The notes beneath the pieces were generated by a model, which was given only the letters and a program-made list of their open reading frames with translations, did no database searches and had not been told where the DNA came from. 64,000 bases of DNA, taken from NCBI GenBank assembly GCA_965240365.1, contig OZ251218.1, forward strand, positions 2,294,001 through 2,358,000, read 5' to 3'. This DNA is from G965240365 sp965240365. Lineage in GTDB: Bacteria > Pseudomonadota > Gammaproteobacteria > Eutrophobiales > Eutrophobiaceae. The position numbers were made by a program, and so were the translations under genes. Positions 1 through 11,291 of the stretch are shown here, one piece after another; the stretch's first letter is position 1; each line of letters opens with the position of its first letter.

Positions 1-80
1 CCTTCTGTCTCGTGACAAAGCGCCAGGATGGTTCTGCCCATCCGGCCGGCCGCGCCGCATACTCCAATTTTGAGTGTCAT
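1..80 (-). CDS. dapB: 4-hydroxy-tetrahydrodipicolinate reductase, N-terminal fragment (runs off the window)
   Basis: The minus strand starts with an ATG at 80 and encodes MTLKIGVCGAAGRMGRTILA, which carries the N-terminal Rossmann motif GxxGRMG typical of DapB, an enzyme of lysine/diaminopimelate synthesis. Only about 26 codons lie inside the window. A GAGAGG-like ribosome binding site lies about 10 bases upstream. It follows dnaJ by 34 bp on the same strand; the dnaJ-dapB order is common in gammaproteobacteria. The identification rests on a short stretch, but the motif and the neighbourhood agree. Confidence 0.8.
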   Translation of the reverse strand, partial: MTLKIGVCGAAGRMGRTILALCHETE

Positions 81-114
81 TTGTCTGTTTCCTCTCGCGC
101 TACGAACAGCAAGG

Positions 115-1256
115 CTAACCGGTCATGGATTCAAAGAATTTTTTGACGCCGTCCAGCCATGAACTCGCCTGCGGGCTGTGCCGGGCGCCGCTTGATTGCA
201 TGGTTTCATCAAATTGCCGCAGCAATTCTTTTTGTTTGTGATTGAGTTTAACCGGCGTCTCGACCACGACCCGGCAGAGCAGATCGCCTTTGGCCGAGTT
301 GCGCACCGAGCGCACGCCTTTGGCGCGCAGGCGAAACATCTTGCCGCTCTGGGTTTCGGGCGGTATTTTCAGTTTCACCTTGCCGTTGAGCGTGGGCACT
401 TCGAGTTCGCCGCCGAGCGCGGCCGCGACAAAGCTGATCGGCACATCGCAGTGCAGATCAGTCCCCTCGCGCGCGAAGATAGGGTGCGGCTTGACGTTGA
501 TATGCACATACAGATCGCCGGCCGGGCCGTTATTTTCCCCGGCCTCGCCCTCGCCCGAGAGCCGGATGCGGTCGCCGTTATCCACGCCCTCCGGCACCTT
601 GACGGAGATGGTCTTGCTGTCCTGCACCCGGCCCTGGCCCTGGCATGAGGCGCACGGGTCGCTGATAATCCTGCCCTGCCCGCGGCATTGCGGACAGGTT
701 TGCTGCACCGAGAAAAAGCCCTGTTGCATACGCACCTGCCCATGCCCGTCGCAAGTCGGACAATTGGCGGGCGCGCTGGATTTGCCGGCCCCTGATCCGC
801 GGCAACTGGCGCAGGCCGTCATCCTGGGGATGCGGATCTTGACGGTGGTCCCCGCGACCGCGTCTTCCAGCGAAAGCTCCAGGTTGTACGCAGGTCCGCG
901 CCGCGGTAAACCCGGCTGCCGCCGCGGCCGCCACCGCCAAAGATGTCACCGAAGACGCTGTCAAAGATATCGCCCAGCCCCGCGCCCTGGCCAAAGCCGC
1001 CCTGCCCCGCGCCAACGCCGGCGCCGGCATCGACCCCGGCATGGCCGAATTGATCATAAGCGGCGCGCTTTTTTGCGTCGGAAAGCACATCGTAGGCCTC
1101 TTTGGCCTCCTTGAATCTTTCCTCGGCCCCGGCGTCGCCCTCGTTGCGATCAGGATGGTATTTCATGGCCAGCCGCCGGTACGCCTTTTTGAGGCCGGCC
1201 TCGTCGGTGTTTTTTGAAACACCGAGCACTTCGTAATAGTCTCGTTTATTTGCCAT
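115..1256 (-). pseudogene. dnaJ: Chaperone DnaJ, one apparent single-base deletion
   Basis: Hsp40 co-chaperone that stimulates DnaK ATPase. The ATG at 1256 opens MANKRDYYEVLGVSKN; the J domain with its HPD motif (YHPDRN) and the Gly-rich linker follow. Around 889-891 the frame is lost: after RGADLR the expected YNLELSLEDAVAG is found one base out of frame. The second part (115-822 and upstream) holds the four CxxCxGxG zinc repeats (CASCRGSG, CPTCDGHG, CPQCRGQG, CASCQGQG) and the C-terminal substrate-binding domains. Adding one base gives about 380 residues, the usual DnaJ length. dnaJ loss is costly, so a sequencing or assembly error is at least as likely as a real mutation. It sits 138 bp downstream of dnaK with a hairpin between them. 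Confidence 0.93.
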
Positions 1257-1323
1257 GCCGTTAAGTTTTTTATGATCGCTTAAAAACGCGCCTGGTACCG
1301 ATGAAAACCGGCAACAAGATACG

Positions 1324-1360
1324 CACAAGCCCGGAGAAGATGAACATCCCCGGGCTTGTG
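1324..1360 (-). terminator. Stem-loop between dnaK and dnaJ
   Basis: An 11-bp perfect inverted repeat (CACAAGCCCGG / CCGGGCTTGTG) with a 15-base loop lies between the dnaK stop and the dnaJ start. There is no clear U-tract, so it is more likely a partial terminator or mRNA-stabilising hairpin that sets the DnaK:DnaJ ratio than a strong terminator. Confidence 0.6.
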
Positions 1361-1394
1361 TCCATGCCACCGCGCTCGATCAAGGCGCCAGGCC

Positions 1395-3323
1395 TTATTT
1401 TTTATCGTCTTTGACTTCCTCAAATTCGGCATCGACCACGTCATCCTTGCCGGCCTCCGGCTGCGCTTCAGACGCCGCCTCCGGCCCGGCGTTGTCGGCG
1501 CCCTGTTGTTGGGCGTATGCCTTTTCGGCCAGCTTGCCGGCGACCTCGGTCAGCTTTGTGGTCTTTTCCGAGATGGCGTCTTTGTCATCGCCCTGCAATG
1601 CCGTTTCGAGATCGGCAATCGCGCTTTCGATGTCTTTTTTCTCCTGCTCCTCGGCCTTGTCTCCGAGTTCGGCCAGTGATTTTCTGGTCGCATGGATCAT
1701 ATTCTCCGCCGTATTGCGGGTCTCGACCAGTTCGCGCGCCTTGCGGTCTTCTTCGGCGTGGGCCTCGGCGTCCTGGATCATGGAATCGATCTCCTTGTCC
1801 GACAGGCCGCTGGACGCCTTGATGATGATGGACTGCTCCTTGCCGGTCGCCTTGTCTTTGGCGGAAACGTTCAATATGCCGTTGGCGTCTATGTTGAAGT
1901 TGACCTCGATTTGCGGCATGCCCCGCGGCGCGGGCGGTATGTCGCTCAGGTCGAACCGGCCCAGCGACTTGTTGCCCGTGGCCACTTCGCGCTCGCCCTG
2001 CAAGACATGCACGGTCACGGCGGTTTGATTGTCTTCGGCCGTGGAGAAGGTCTGACTGGCCTTGGTCGGGATCGTGGTGTTCTTCTCAATGAGCTTGGTC
2101 ATAACGCCGCCCAGGGTCTCGATGCCGAGTGACAGCGGGGTCACGTCCAGCAACAGGACATCCTTGACATCACCGCCCAGCACGCCGGCCTGAATGGCCG
2201 CGCCGACGGCCACGGCCTCATCGGGATTGACATCCTTGCGCGGCTCCTTGCCAAAGAAGCCCTGCACCTTGTCCTGCACCATCGGCATGCGCGTCTGCCC
2301 GCCGACCAGGATCACATCGGTAATATCCGAATTGGACAGGCCGGCGTCGTTCAATGCCACCCGGCACGGCTCAATAGTGCGCTCTACCAGTTCTTCGACC
2401 AGGGATTCCAGCCGCGCGCGGCTCATCTTCAGGTTGAGGTGCTTGGGGCCGCTGGCATCGGCCGTGATGTAAGGCAGATTCACGTCCGTCTGCTGGCTGG
2501 ACGACAGTTCGATCTTGGCCTTCTCGGCCGCCTCCTTCAGGCGTTGCAGCGCGAGCGGGTCATTGTGCAGATCCACGCCCTGCTCCTTTTTGAATTCATC
2601 ACACAGGAAGTCGATGATGCGCAGATCGAAATCTTCGCCGCCGAGGAAGGTATCGCCGTTGGTGGACAACACTTCAAACTGGTGTTCGCCGTCCACCTCG
2701 GCAATCTCGATGATGGACACGTCAAAGGTGCCGCCGCCCAGGTCGTAAACCACGATCTTGGCGTCCCCGCGCTGTTTGTCCATGCCATAGGCCAGCGCCG
2801 CCGCGGTCGGTTCATTGATGATGCGCCGCACCTCAAGCCCGGCGATACGGCCCGCGTCTTTGGTCGCCTGGCGCTGCGAGTCGTTAAAATAGGCCGGCAC
2901 GGTGATGACGGCCTCCTTGACCTCTTCGCCCAGATAGTCCTCCGCGGTTTTTTTCATCTTCATCAGCACCCGCGCGGAGACCTCGGGCGGGGCCATCTTC
3001 TTGCCCTTTACCTCCACCCAGGCATCGGCGTTGTCGGCCTTCACGATCTTGTAAGGCACCAGCTTGATATCCTTTTGCACCGTGTCTTCCTCGAAACGGC
3101 GGCCGATCAGGCGCTTGACGGCATACAGCGTATTGTCCGGGTTGGTCACGGACTGCCGCTTGGCCGACTGGCCGACCAGGATCTCATCGCCGTCCGAATA
3201 GGCGACGATAGACGGGGTTGTTCTGGCGCCTTCGCTGTTCTCGATTACCTTTGCCTGCCCGCCTTCGAGCACCGCGACACAGGAATTGGTCGTGCCGAGG
3301 TCTATTCCGATCATCTTTGCCAT
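1395..3323 (-). CDS. dnaK: Molecular chaperone DnaK (Hsp70)
   Basis: Cytoplasmic ATP-dependent chaperone, 642 residues, full family length. The start MAKMIGIDLGTTNSCVAV is the Hsp70 phosphate-1 motif. YDLGGGTFDVSI and the ILVGGQTRMP region are the other nucleotide-binding signatures, followed by the LLLDVTPLSLGIETLGG linker/substrate-binding entry and an acidic C-terminal tail ending EFEEVKDDKK, the EEVD-like bacterial tail. It lies downstream of grpE and upstream of dnaJ, so the whole KJE machine is together. A sigma32-type promoter lies immediately upstream (3381-3408), so heat induction independent of the hrcA promoter is expected. Confidence 0.99.
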   Translation of the reverse strand: MAKMIGIDLGTTNSCVAVLEGGQAKVIENSEGARTTPSIVAYSDGDEILVGQSAKRQSVTNPDNTLYAVKRLIGRRFEEDTVQKDIKLVPYKIVKADNADAWVEVKGKKMAPPEVSARVLMKMKKTAEDYLGEEVKEAVITVPAYFNDSQRQATKDAGRIAGLEVRRIINEPTAAALAYGMDKQRGDAKIVVYDLGGGTFDVSIIEIAEVDGEHQFEVLSTNGDTFLGGEDFDLRIIDFLCDEFKKEQGVDLHNDPLALQRLKEAAEKAKIELSSSQQTDVNLPYITADASGPKHLNLKMSRARLESLVEELVERTIEPCRVALNDAGLSNSDITDVILVGGQTRMPMVQDKVQGFFGKEPRKDVNPDEAVAVGAAIQAGVLGGDVKDVLLLDVTPLSLGIETLGGVMTKLIEKNTTIPTKASQTFSTAEDNQTAVTVHVLQGEREVATGNKSLGRFDLSDIPPAPRGMPQIEVNFNIDANGILNVSAKDKATGKEQSIIIKASSGLSDKEIDSMIQDAEAHAEEDRKARELVETRNTAENMIHATRKSLAELGDKAEEQEKKDIESAIADLETALQGDDKDAISEKTTKLTEVAGKLAEKAYAQQQGADNAGPEAASEAQPEAGKDDVVDAEFEEVKDDKK

Positions 3324-3380
3324 TTATTTTCTCCGCAATGCTTGCATGTTTGCTGTTAAAGGTATTTCCTGTTCCATAAA

Positions 3381-3408
3381 AGATGGGGTAAGCGCCTTGT
3401 TTTTCAAG
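3381..3408 (-). promoter_or_regulatory. Sigma32 (RpoH)-type promoter of dnaK
   Basis: On the minus strand the sequence reads CTTGAAA, a 13-base spacer, then CCCCATCT. This matches the E. coli sigma32 consensus (CTTGAAA-N11-16-CCCCATNT) essentially perfectly. It lies in the grpE-dnaK gap, 58-85 bp upstream of the dnaK start. Confidence 0.85.
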
Positions 3409-3459
3409 GCTTTGGTCGGGCTTCTGCCGCGCTTAAACGAATATCGGCGGGAACGCGCC

Positions 3460-4110
3460 TTATTTGGCGACCATGACCGTGGCGGCCCTGATCAGGCGCC
3501 CGTTCAGTTCATAGCCCTTTTGCATGACCGAGATCACCGTGCCCGATGCCTTGCCTTCGGCCTCCTGCATGGACACGGCCTCATGTTGTTCGGGATTAAA
3601 CTTTTCATCCAGCGGGTCGATCATCCTGACCCCGAATTTATCCAGGGCCGCGCCAAACATCTTCAGGGTTAATTCCATGCCCGCGCGCAGTTCCTTGATA
3701 TTGTCCGTGTCGCCGCTGGCCGCCAGCCCGAGTTGCAGGCTGTCCATAATCGGCAATAACTCGTTGACGAAGCCTTGCAGGGCGTATTTATGCGCGTTTT
3801 CTATGTCCCGCGCGGTGCGTTTTTGCAGGTTTTCCATATCGGCCCGGGTGCGCAGGGCCAGTTCCCGGTTGGCCTCGGCCTGCTCGGTCTCTTTTTTTAG
3901 CTGTAATTGCAGGGCCTCAATATCAATCTCAGGCGCGGCGGGATCGGCCTGATCCCCGGCTTCATTACCGACTTCGGCCGGCGGCGCGCCCGGCGTTTGG
4001 TCTTCGGCCGCGGGCCGCGCCTGGCCCGTCTCTTCCGTGCCCGCTTCGGCCGCGTCCTGCTGTTCCTTGACAACCTTGTTTTCTTGCGTTGGGTTTTCTT
4101 GCATTGGCAT
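3460..4110 (-). CDS. grpE: Nucleotide exchange factor GrpE
   Basis: Releases ADP from DnaK. 216 residues, with an acidic, Gln/Glu-rich N-terminus (about 1-60), the long coiled coil (about 65-110, with DMENLQKRTARDIENAHKYA, the family signature region), and the C-terminal beta domain with GVRMIDPLDEKFNPEQHEAV and GYELNGRLIRAATVMVAK. The ATG at 4110 is preceded by an AGAGG-type ribosome site; an alternative ATG lies two codons in. It sits between hrcA and dnaK, and a sigma32-like promoter overlaps the 3' end of hrcA. Confidence 0.98.
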   Translation of the reverse strand: MPMQENPTQENKVVKEQQDAAEAGTEETGQARPAAEDQTPGAPPAEVGNEAGDQADPAAPEIDIEALQLQLKKETEQAEANRELALRTRADMENLQKRTARDIENAHKYALQGFVNELLPIMDSLQLGLAASGDTDNIKELRAGMELTLKMFGAALDKFGVRMIDPLDEKFNPEQHEAVSMQEAEGKASGTVISVMQKGYELNGRLIRAATVMVAK

Positions 4111-4166
4111 AATGACCTCTTACTTAAATCAGATACTATTTGTTATCCCAAAATCTCTGTCTTGAG

Positions 4167-4192
4167 TTGGGGATTAATTCTTTGAATTCAAG
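4167..4192 (-). promoter_or_regulatory. Likely sigma32-type promoter for grpE
   Basis: Minus strand CTTGAA, 14-base spacer, CCCCAA. It overlaps the last codons of hrcA and lies about 57 bp before grpE. It is a weaker match than the dnaK promoter (A instead of T in the -10), so this is a reasoned guess. Confidence 0.5.
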
Positions 4193-5235
4193 GCGCAGCC
4201 CAGCATCCTGGCCGTGATATCCACGATGGGGATGACCCGCTCATAGTGCATGCGGGTCGGGCCGATGACGCCCAGCACGCCCAGTATCTGGCCGTCCACC
4301 TCGTAGGGCGCCGTGACCACGCTGTAATTGTCCAGCACATCATAACCGGATTCTTCGCCGATAAAGATCTGGATCCCGTTGGCATTGATGGCCTGTTCCA
4401 GCAAGTGCAGGATGTCGCGCTTTTGATTAAAGCTCTCAAATAATTTCTTGAGCTTGTCGATGTCCGACAAGGCGGCCACGTCCATGAGATTGGTCTGCCC
4501 CGAAAACAGCAGATCGTCATCCGGTTCGGCCTCGGTCCTGGTATTAAAGGCCATCTGCGCCATCTCAATCGCGGCCTGCATGGATTGATTGACCTGCTCC
4601 TTCATTTTTTCCAGTTCATCCAGGATGGTGGCGCGGACATAATTCAGGTCCTTGCCGGCAAAGATCTCGTTCAGATAGTTTGACACCTGCTGCAATTCCG
4701 AGGCCGAAAAATCCCTGGCCGTATTGATGATCCGGTTTTGCACCTCGCGCTCATTGACCACCAGGATCACCAGGATGCGCCTGGCCGACAGCGCCACAAA
4801 TTCTATCTGCTGCAAGCGCGACTGTTCCACGCGCGGCAGCATGACCACGCCCGCCAGCCGGGTAATATCCGACAACATGCTGGAAGTGCGCTGCATCAGG
4901 GCCGACACATCGTCCTTGGGCGCGAGTTCCCGGGCGATCTTTTCGACTTCGGTGGAATTCAGGTCATCCACGCTGAGCAGGGTATCGACAAACAGGCGAT
5001 AGCCTTTTGCGGTCGGGATGCGGCCGGCCGAGATATGGGGCGAATCGAGAAAGCCCAGGTCTTCCAGATCCGCCATGACATTGCGGATGGTGGCCGGGCT
5101 CAGGTTGAGCTTGGAATCCCTGGCCAGCGTGCGCGAACCGACCGGCATGCCATCCTCGATAAAATGCTCCACCAGCGACTTGAACAGGCGCAGGCTGCGT
5201 TCCGAGAGTTGCGAAGAATCTATGCTGGAAACCAT
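4174..5235 (-). CDS. hrcA: Heat-shock repressor HrcA
   Basis: Repressor that binds CIRCE and senses heat through GroE availability. Start chosen at ATG 5235 (MVSSIDSSQLSERSLRLFKS); the longer open frame upstream runs through the CIRCE operator and is not coding. About 353 residues, as usual. The N-terminal winged helix contains MPVGSRTLAR and LSPATIRNVMADLE(D/E)LG, and is followed by SPHTSAGR-like SPHISAGRIPTAKGYR. The C-terminal GAF-like domain ends with GPTRMHYERVIPIVD, a family hallmark. First gene of the hrcA-grpE-dnaK-dnaJ cluster. Its presence alongside sigma32 promoters indicates dual heat-shock control. Confidence 0.98.
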   Translation of the reverse strand: MVSSIDSSQLSERSLRLFKSLVEHFIEDGMPVGSRTLARDSKLNLSPATIRNVMADLEDLGFLDSPHISAGRIPTAKGYRLFVDTLLSVDDLNSTEVEKIARELAPKDDVSALMQRTSSMLSDITRLAGVVMLPRVEQSRLQQIEFVALSARRILVILVVNEREVQNRIINTARDFSASELQQVSNYLNEIFAGKDLNYVRATILDELEKMKEQVNQSMQAAIEMAQMAFNTRTEAEPDDDLLFSGQTNLMDVAALSDIDKLKKLFESFNQKRDILHLLEQAINANGIQIFIGEESGYDVLDNYSVVTAPYEVDGQILGVLGVIGPTRMHYERVIPIVDITARMLGCALNSKN

Positions 5236-5273
5236 ACCAAAACGTGTAAACCGCAAAACGACCAGACAGGAAT

Positions 5274-5300
5274 TTAGCACTCTCCACCGGAGAGTGCAAA
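5274..5300 (-). promoter_or_regulatory. CIRCE operator
   Basis: TTAGCACTC, 9-base spacer, GAGTGCAAA. This is the HrcA-binding inverted repeat with one mismatch in the right arm (consensus GAGTGCTAA). It lies 38 bp upstream of the hrcA start, implying autorepression of hrcA and of read-through into grpE-dnaK-dnaJ. Confidence 0.93.
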
Positions 5301-5459
5301 ATCTTGTCCGGGCGGGCGGGGAATCCACAGGGCTGCCGGCAGCAGGCCGGTTTCGCGGATTAAGTATTATTTTGGTTGGGTAGGCAACAGGTCAGGATGA
5401 TGGGAAATGGGAACAACACCTCATCGTCATTTATGGACGGGATGTCCTGTATGCGGCGA

Positions 5460-5478
5460 CCTGCCTGCTACAGGCAGG
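5460..5478. repeat. 19-bp palindromic repeat (one-mismatch copy)
   Basis: CCTGCCTGCTACAGGCAGG, one base off the window consensus CCTGCCTGCWGCAGGCAGG. It lies in the gene-free stretch 5301-5613, which otherwise holds only a reversed copy of the AATGGTGTGTTTGGTTGTCA-type repeat (around 5490-5515, also near 11480 and 11730) and a half copy of the ATTCCGGCTTTCGCC repeat near 5575. Confidence 0.75.
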
Positions 5479-5613
5479 GCTCAGCGGGAAAATGACAACC
5501 AAACACACCATTTTGACCAGCCTGGAACGGCCAGACAGCGCCGGAATCCGTTTCACACCCCGGCCCCGCCTCCTGGATTCCGGCTTTCGCCTGCCCATGT
5601 TAAGTTGACTTCT

Positions 5614-7871
<2,258 letters not shown>

Positions 7872-7979
7872 TGTGAGGTCTCTCGTGTCTTTAGGTTAAT
7901 TGGAAAAACGATATTGTAAGGATAGTTTAAATGATTCGCAAGTTTATTTTTATAAAAACAGGAAATTATTTTTAGCGTT

Positions 7980-8400
7980 GTTGTTTTGGCTTGTTTGCGG
8001 CAGGTAGCAGACAGGCGAAAACCGGAATCCAGGAGGGCGATGCCGTAGTGTAAAACAGATTTCGGTTCTATCTGCCTGTAACAAGCCGTTCAGAATCAGG
8101 CATTTGTTGTCATTCCCGCTTGGCGGGAATGTATAATGAAAACCACTGGATTCCGGCTTTCGCCGGAATGACGGCGGGGGTTATTCTCGCTCCCGTCATT
8201 TATGTAGGCGCGCGCTCTGGAATAACCGATTCTTAACTTCATACACTATCGTCATTCCGGCGAAGGCCGGAATCCAGGAGGGCGGGCCGTGGTATGAAAC
8301 AGATTCGGGTTCTGTCTGCCTGTATCAAACCGTTCAGAATAAGGCATTTCCGGAATGACGACGGGGGTTATTCCCACTATGCCTCATTATCTGCCCGGCG
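7980..8400. repeat. Gene-free repeat block before nadK
   Basis: The stretch 7872-8574 has no supported gene. It holds two diverged direct copies of a unit starting CCGGAATCCAGGAGGGCG and running through AACAGATT..GGTTCT.TCTGCCTGTA..CAA.CCGTTCAGAAT.AGGCATTT (about 8022-8106 and 8268-8350). Between them is an ATTCCCGC/GCGGGAATG hairpin (8112-8131) and the GGATTCCGGCTTTCGCCGGAATGAC palindrome at about 8148-8172. The same palindrome family recurs near 11240, 11500-11565, 11644 and 59060. Confidence 0.8.
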
Positions 8401-8574
8401 CCTGTCTAAGGTGTGTCTCCCGTGCATAGTAACCACTCACAGACTACCCGGGTTTCTTGTCTCAGAAAAGTCTCACTATCTGGCTGAACCCGCACAAATC
8501 TATACCCGGCATGTTGCCGCTCGGCCGAAGACCGTGTTATGTTTGACGAAAAGACAGGGATTTTTATACAGATT

Positions 8575-9438
8575 ATGTTTAACCGGATTGGCATTATCAG
8601 CAACTCGGGGGTCAAGGCGGCGCGGCTGATCCTGATCGAGTTGATCGATTATCTTGAAGCGCAGGATCGCGGCATTATTCTGGATAAATGCTGCGCCGAA
8701 TTGCTGGACGGGTCGGGCCATGCGGTCTGCGCGCCCGGCGAACTCGGCAAAAATTGCGACCTGGTCATCGCCATCGGCGGGGACGGCACCATGCTCATGG
8801 CCTCGCACCTCTTGTGCGATTTCAACGTGCCGCTGTTGGGCATCAACCTGGGGCATGTCGGTTTTCTGGCCGACATCCCGGCCGATGCCATCAGGCGCGA
8901 TATGGAGGCCATCCTGAACGGCCGTTATGTCGAAGACATGCGCTTTTTATTGCGCGGCCAGGTGTTTCGCGGCGATAATTGCGTGTTTGAGGGCTATGCC
9001 GTCAATGATGTGATCATCCAGAAATGGAATATCGCCCGTCTGATTGAACTCGAAACCTATATCAACAGCGCCTTTGTGCATACGCATCGCTCTGACGGCC
9101 TGATCGTCTCGACCCCGACGGGTTCGACCGCCTATGCCCTGTCCGGCGGCGGGCCGGTGGTGCATCCGGCCGTGGACGCGCTGTTGCTCGTGCCCATTTG
9201 TCCGCATTCCTTGACCAACCGCCCGCTGGTGGTCAACGGCGACAGTTGTGTCGAAATCATCAGCGCCACCCACAAACCCGACCATGCGCGCCTGACCGTC
9301 GATGGCGAAAGCAGGCTGGAACTGGCGCCGGGGGATCGGGTGCGGATTAAAAAGAAGGATAAGAAAATACGCCTGATCCATCCGCCGCAACACGATCAGT
9401 TTCACATCCTGCGCGAGAAACTGCATTGGAGTAAATAG
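8575..9438 (+). CDS. nadK: NAD kinase
   Basis: ATP-dependent phosphorylation of NAD to NADP. About 287 residues from the internal ATG at 8575 (MFNRIGIISNSGVKAARL), chosen because family members start here; a longer in-frame ATG at 8539 adds 12 residues. Signatures: AIGGDGTMLMASHLL (GGDG motif with catalytic Asp), LGINLGHVGFLADI, NDVIIQKWNIARLIELETYI, and the substrate-binding DGLIVSTPTGSTAYALSGGGPVV. recN follows 5 bp downstream, the order found in many gammaproteobacteria. Confidence 0.97.
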   Translation: MFNRIGIISNSGVKAARLILIELIDYLEAQDRGIILDKCCAELLDGSGHAVCAPGELGKNCDLVIAIGGDGTMLMASHLLCDFNVPLLGINLGHVGFLADIPADAIRRDMEAILNGRYVEDMRFLLRGQVFRGDNCVFEGYAVNDVIIQKWNIARLIELETYINSAFVHTHRSDGLIVSTPTGSTAYALSGGGPVVHPAVDALLLVPICPHSLTNRPLVVNGDSCVEIISATHKPDHARLTVDGESRLELAPGDRVRIKKKDKKIRLIHPPQHDQFHILREKLHWSK

Positions 9439-9443
9439 CCGCC

Positions 9444-11105
9444 TTGTTACGCCAACTTGTTATCAATAATCTGGCCGTCATCGACCGGCTCAGCCTGGAT
9501 TTTGAGACCGGCATGACGGTCCTGACCGGCGAGACCGGGGCCGGCAAGTCGATCCTGCTGGACGCGCTGGGCCTGATCCTGGGCGCGCGCGCCGAGACCG
9601 GCCTGATCCGGGGTGGCGCGGATAAAACCGACATCACCGCGATCTTTGTGGTCGAGGGAGACACGGCGCTGCGGCAAAGGCTGGACGCCCTGGACATTGA
9701 ATGCGAGGCCGAACTCTTTATCAGGAGGACGATCAGCCGGGACGGCCGTTCCCGCGCCTACATCAACAATATACCGACGCCCGCGCAGACCCTGCGGGAA
9801 CTGGGCCGGCAACTGATCGGGATCCACGGCCAGCATGCCTATCAGGCCCTGTCCGGCCTGGAGGCGCAACGCGAACTGCTGGACCAGACCGGCGCCTATC
9901 AGCCGCTTTTGGAGCGGGTCAAGCGTGTCCATGAATCCTGGAAGACGATCACGGAGCGATTGCAGGCCATTCACCCCGAGGGCGCGGAGACCGAGGCAAA
10001 ACGGACCTTATTGCGTTACCAGATCGATGAACTGGAGGCGCTCGACATCGGCGAATCCGAATACACGGCCGCGCATGAGGAATACAAGCGCCTGTCCAAT
10101 GCGCAAACCATACTGGCCACCTGCCATGCGGCGCTGGACAGTCTGACGGAATCGGAAGATGCCGTGGCCGCGCGCCTTGGCCGCTGCCGGCAGGATATTC
10201 ACGGCCTGTGCGGCTTCGATGAGAAACTGGCAAGTATCGCCACGCTGCTGGAGGGGGCCTCGATCCAGTTGGCCGAGGCGACGGGCGAATTGCGTCATTA
10301 TATCGACCAGTTCGACGCCGACACCTCGCGCCTCGCCGTGCTCGAAAGCCGGCTCGATAAACTGCACGAACTCTCGCGCAAGCACAAGGTCAAGCCGGCC
10401 GAACTGGCGGCGCATCTGGGCCGGCTCACGGCCGAACTCGAACAACTTGAAGACGGGCAGGAACAGACCGAACTGTTGCAACAGCGGGAAACCGAGTTGC
10501 GCCGCGATTATGCCGCGCTCGCGCAGGAACTGCACGAGGCCCGCCGGCAGACCGCCGCGAGCATGGCGGCCGCCATCACGGAAAAAATGAAGGAACTGGG
10601 CATGGGCGGCGAATTCAGCATCGAGGTCGAGCAGACCGAGGCCGAACAACCGCGCGCCCGCGGTCTGGACAAGGTCAGCTTTCTGGTCTCGGCCAACCCG
10701 GGGCAGCCGCCGGGGCCCATCAACAAGGTCGCCTCGGGCGGCGAACTCTCGCGTCTGAGTCTGGCCATTCAGATTGTCGGTTCCAAAGATACGGGCGTGC
10801 CGACCTTGATATTTGACGAAGTGGACGCCGGTATCGGCGGCGGCATTGCCGAGATTGTCGGCCGCCTGCTGCGACGCCTCGCCGGTCACCGGCAGATCTT
10901 GTGCGTGACCCATCTGGCCCAGGTGGCCTCCTGCGGCCATCACCATTTTCGCGTCTCCAAGAGGAACGAAAATGACCAGACCTTCACCGGGGCCGATAAA
11001 CTCAATGAACAGGAACGCATCAATGAAGTCGCCCGTATGCTGGCCGGGATGACGATCACCGACGAAAGCCGCGCCAATGCCCGCAAGATGCTGGAATCGG
11101 CCTGA
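9444..11105 (+). CDS. recN: DNA repair protein RecN
   Basis: SMC-like ATPase of double-strand-break repair. TTG start at 9444, 5 bp after nadK. 553 residues, normal length. Walker A is LTGETGAGKSILLDALGLIL near the N-terminus. Coiled-coil arms (about 160-360) are rich in Glu/Leu/Arg. The C-terminal ATPase half carries the ABC signature VASGGELSRLSLAIQ and Walker B PTLIFDEVDAGIGG, then QILCVTHLAQVAS. Likely co-transcribed with nadK. SOS boxes were not recognised. Confidence 0.98.
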   Translation: MLRQLVINNLAVIDRLSLDFETGMTVLTGETGAGKSILLDALGLILGARAETGLIRGGADKTDITAIFVVEGDTALRQRLDALDIECEAELFIRRTISRDGRSRAYINNIPTPAQTLRELGRQLIGIHGQHAYQALSGLEAQRELLDQTGAYQPLLERVKRVHESWKTITERLQAIHPEGAETEAKRTLLRYQIDELEALDIGESEYTAAHEEYKRLSNAQTILATCHAALDSLTESEDAVAARLGRCRQDIHGLCGFDEKLASIATLLEGASIQLAEATGELRHYIDQFDADTSRLAVLESRLDKLHELSRKHKVKPAELAAHLGRLTAELEQLEDGQEQTELLQQRETELRRDYAALAQELHEARRQTAASMAAAITEKMKELGMGGEFSIEVEQTEAEQPRARGLDKVSFLVSANPGQPPGPINKVASGGELSRLSLAIQIVGSKDTGVPTLIFDEVDAGIGGGIAEIVGRLLRRLAGHRQILCVTHLAQVASCGHHHFRVSKRNENDQTFTGADKLNEQERINEVARMLAGMTITDESRANARKMLESA

Positions 11106-11291
11106 GCGGGGGTAAATTATAAAAATCCGCAGACCGGTCTGGTGCGCGCGGGTTAACGCAGATGACGTACTTATTCTGGTCGCCTTGGCGCACAGGACGA
11201 AAATGGAAGGGTCTGTTGAAAGGTTAATTCCAGCCCCGTCGTCATTCCAGCGAAAGCTGGAATCCAGGAGGGTAGTCCGGGGTACTATAGT

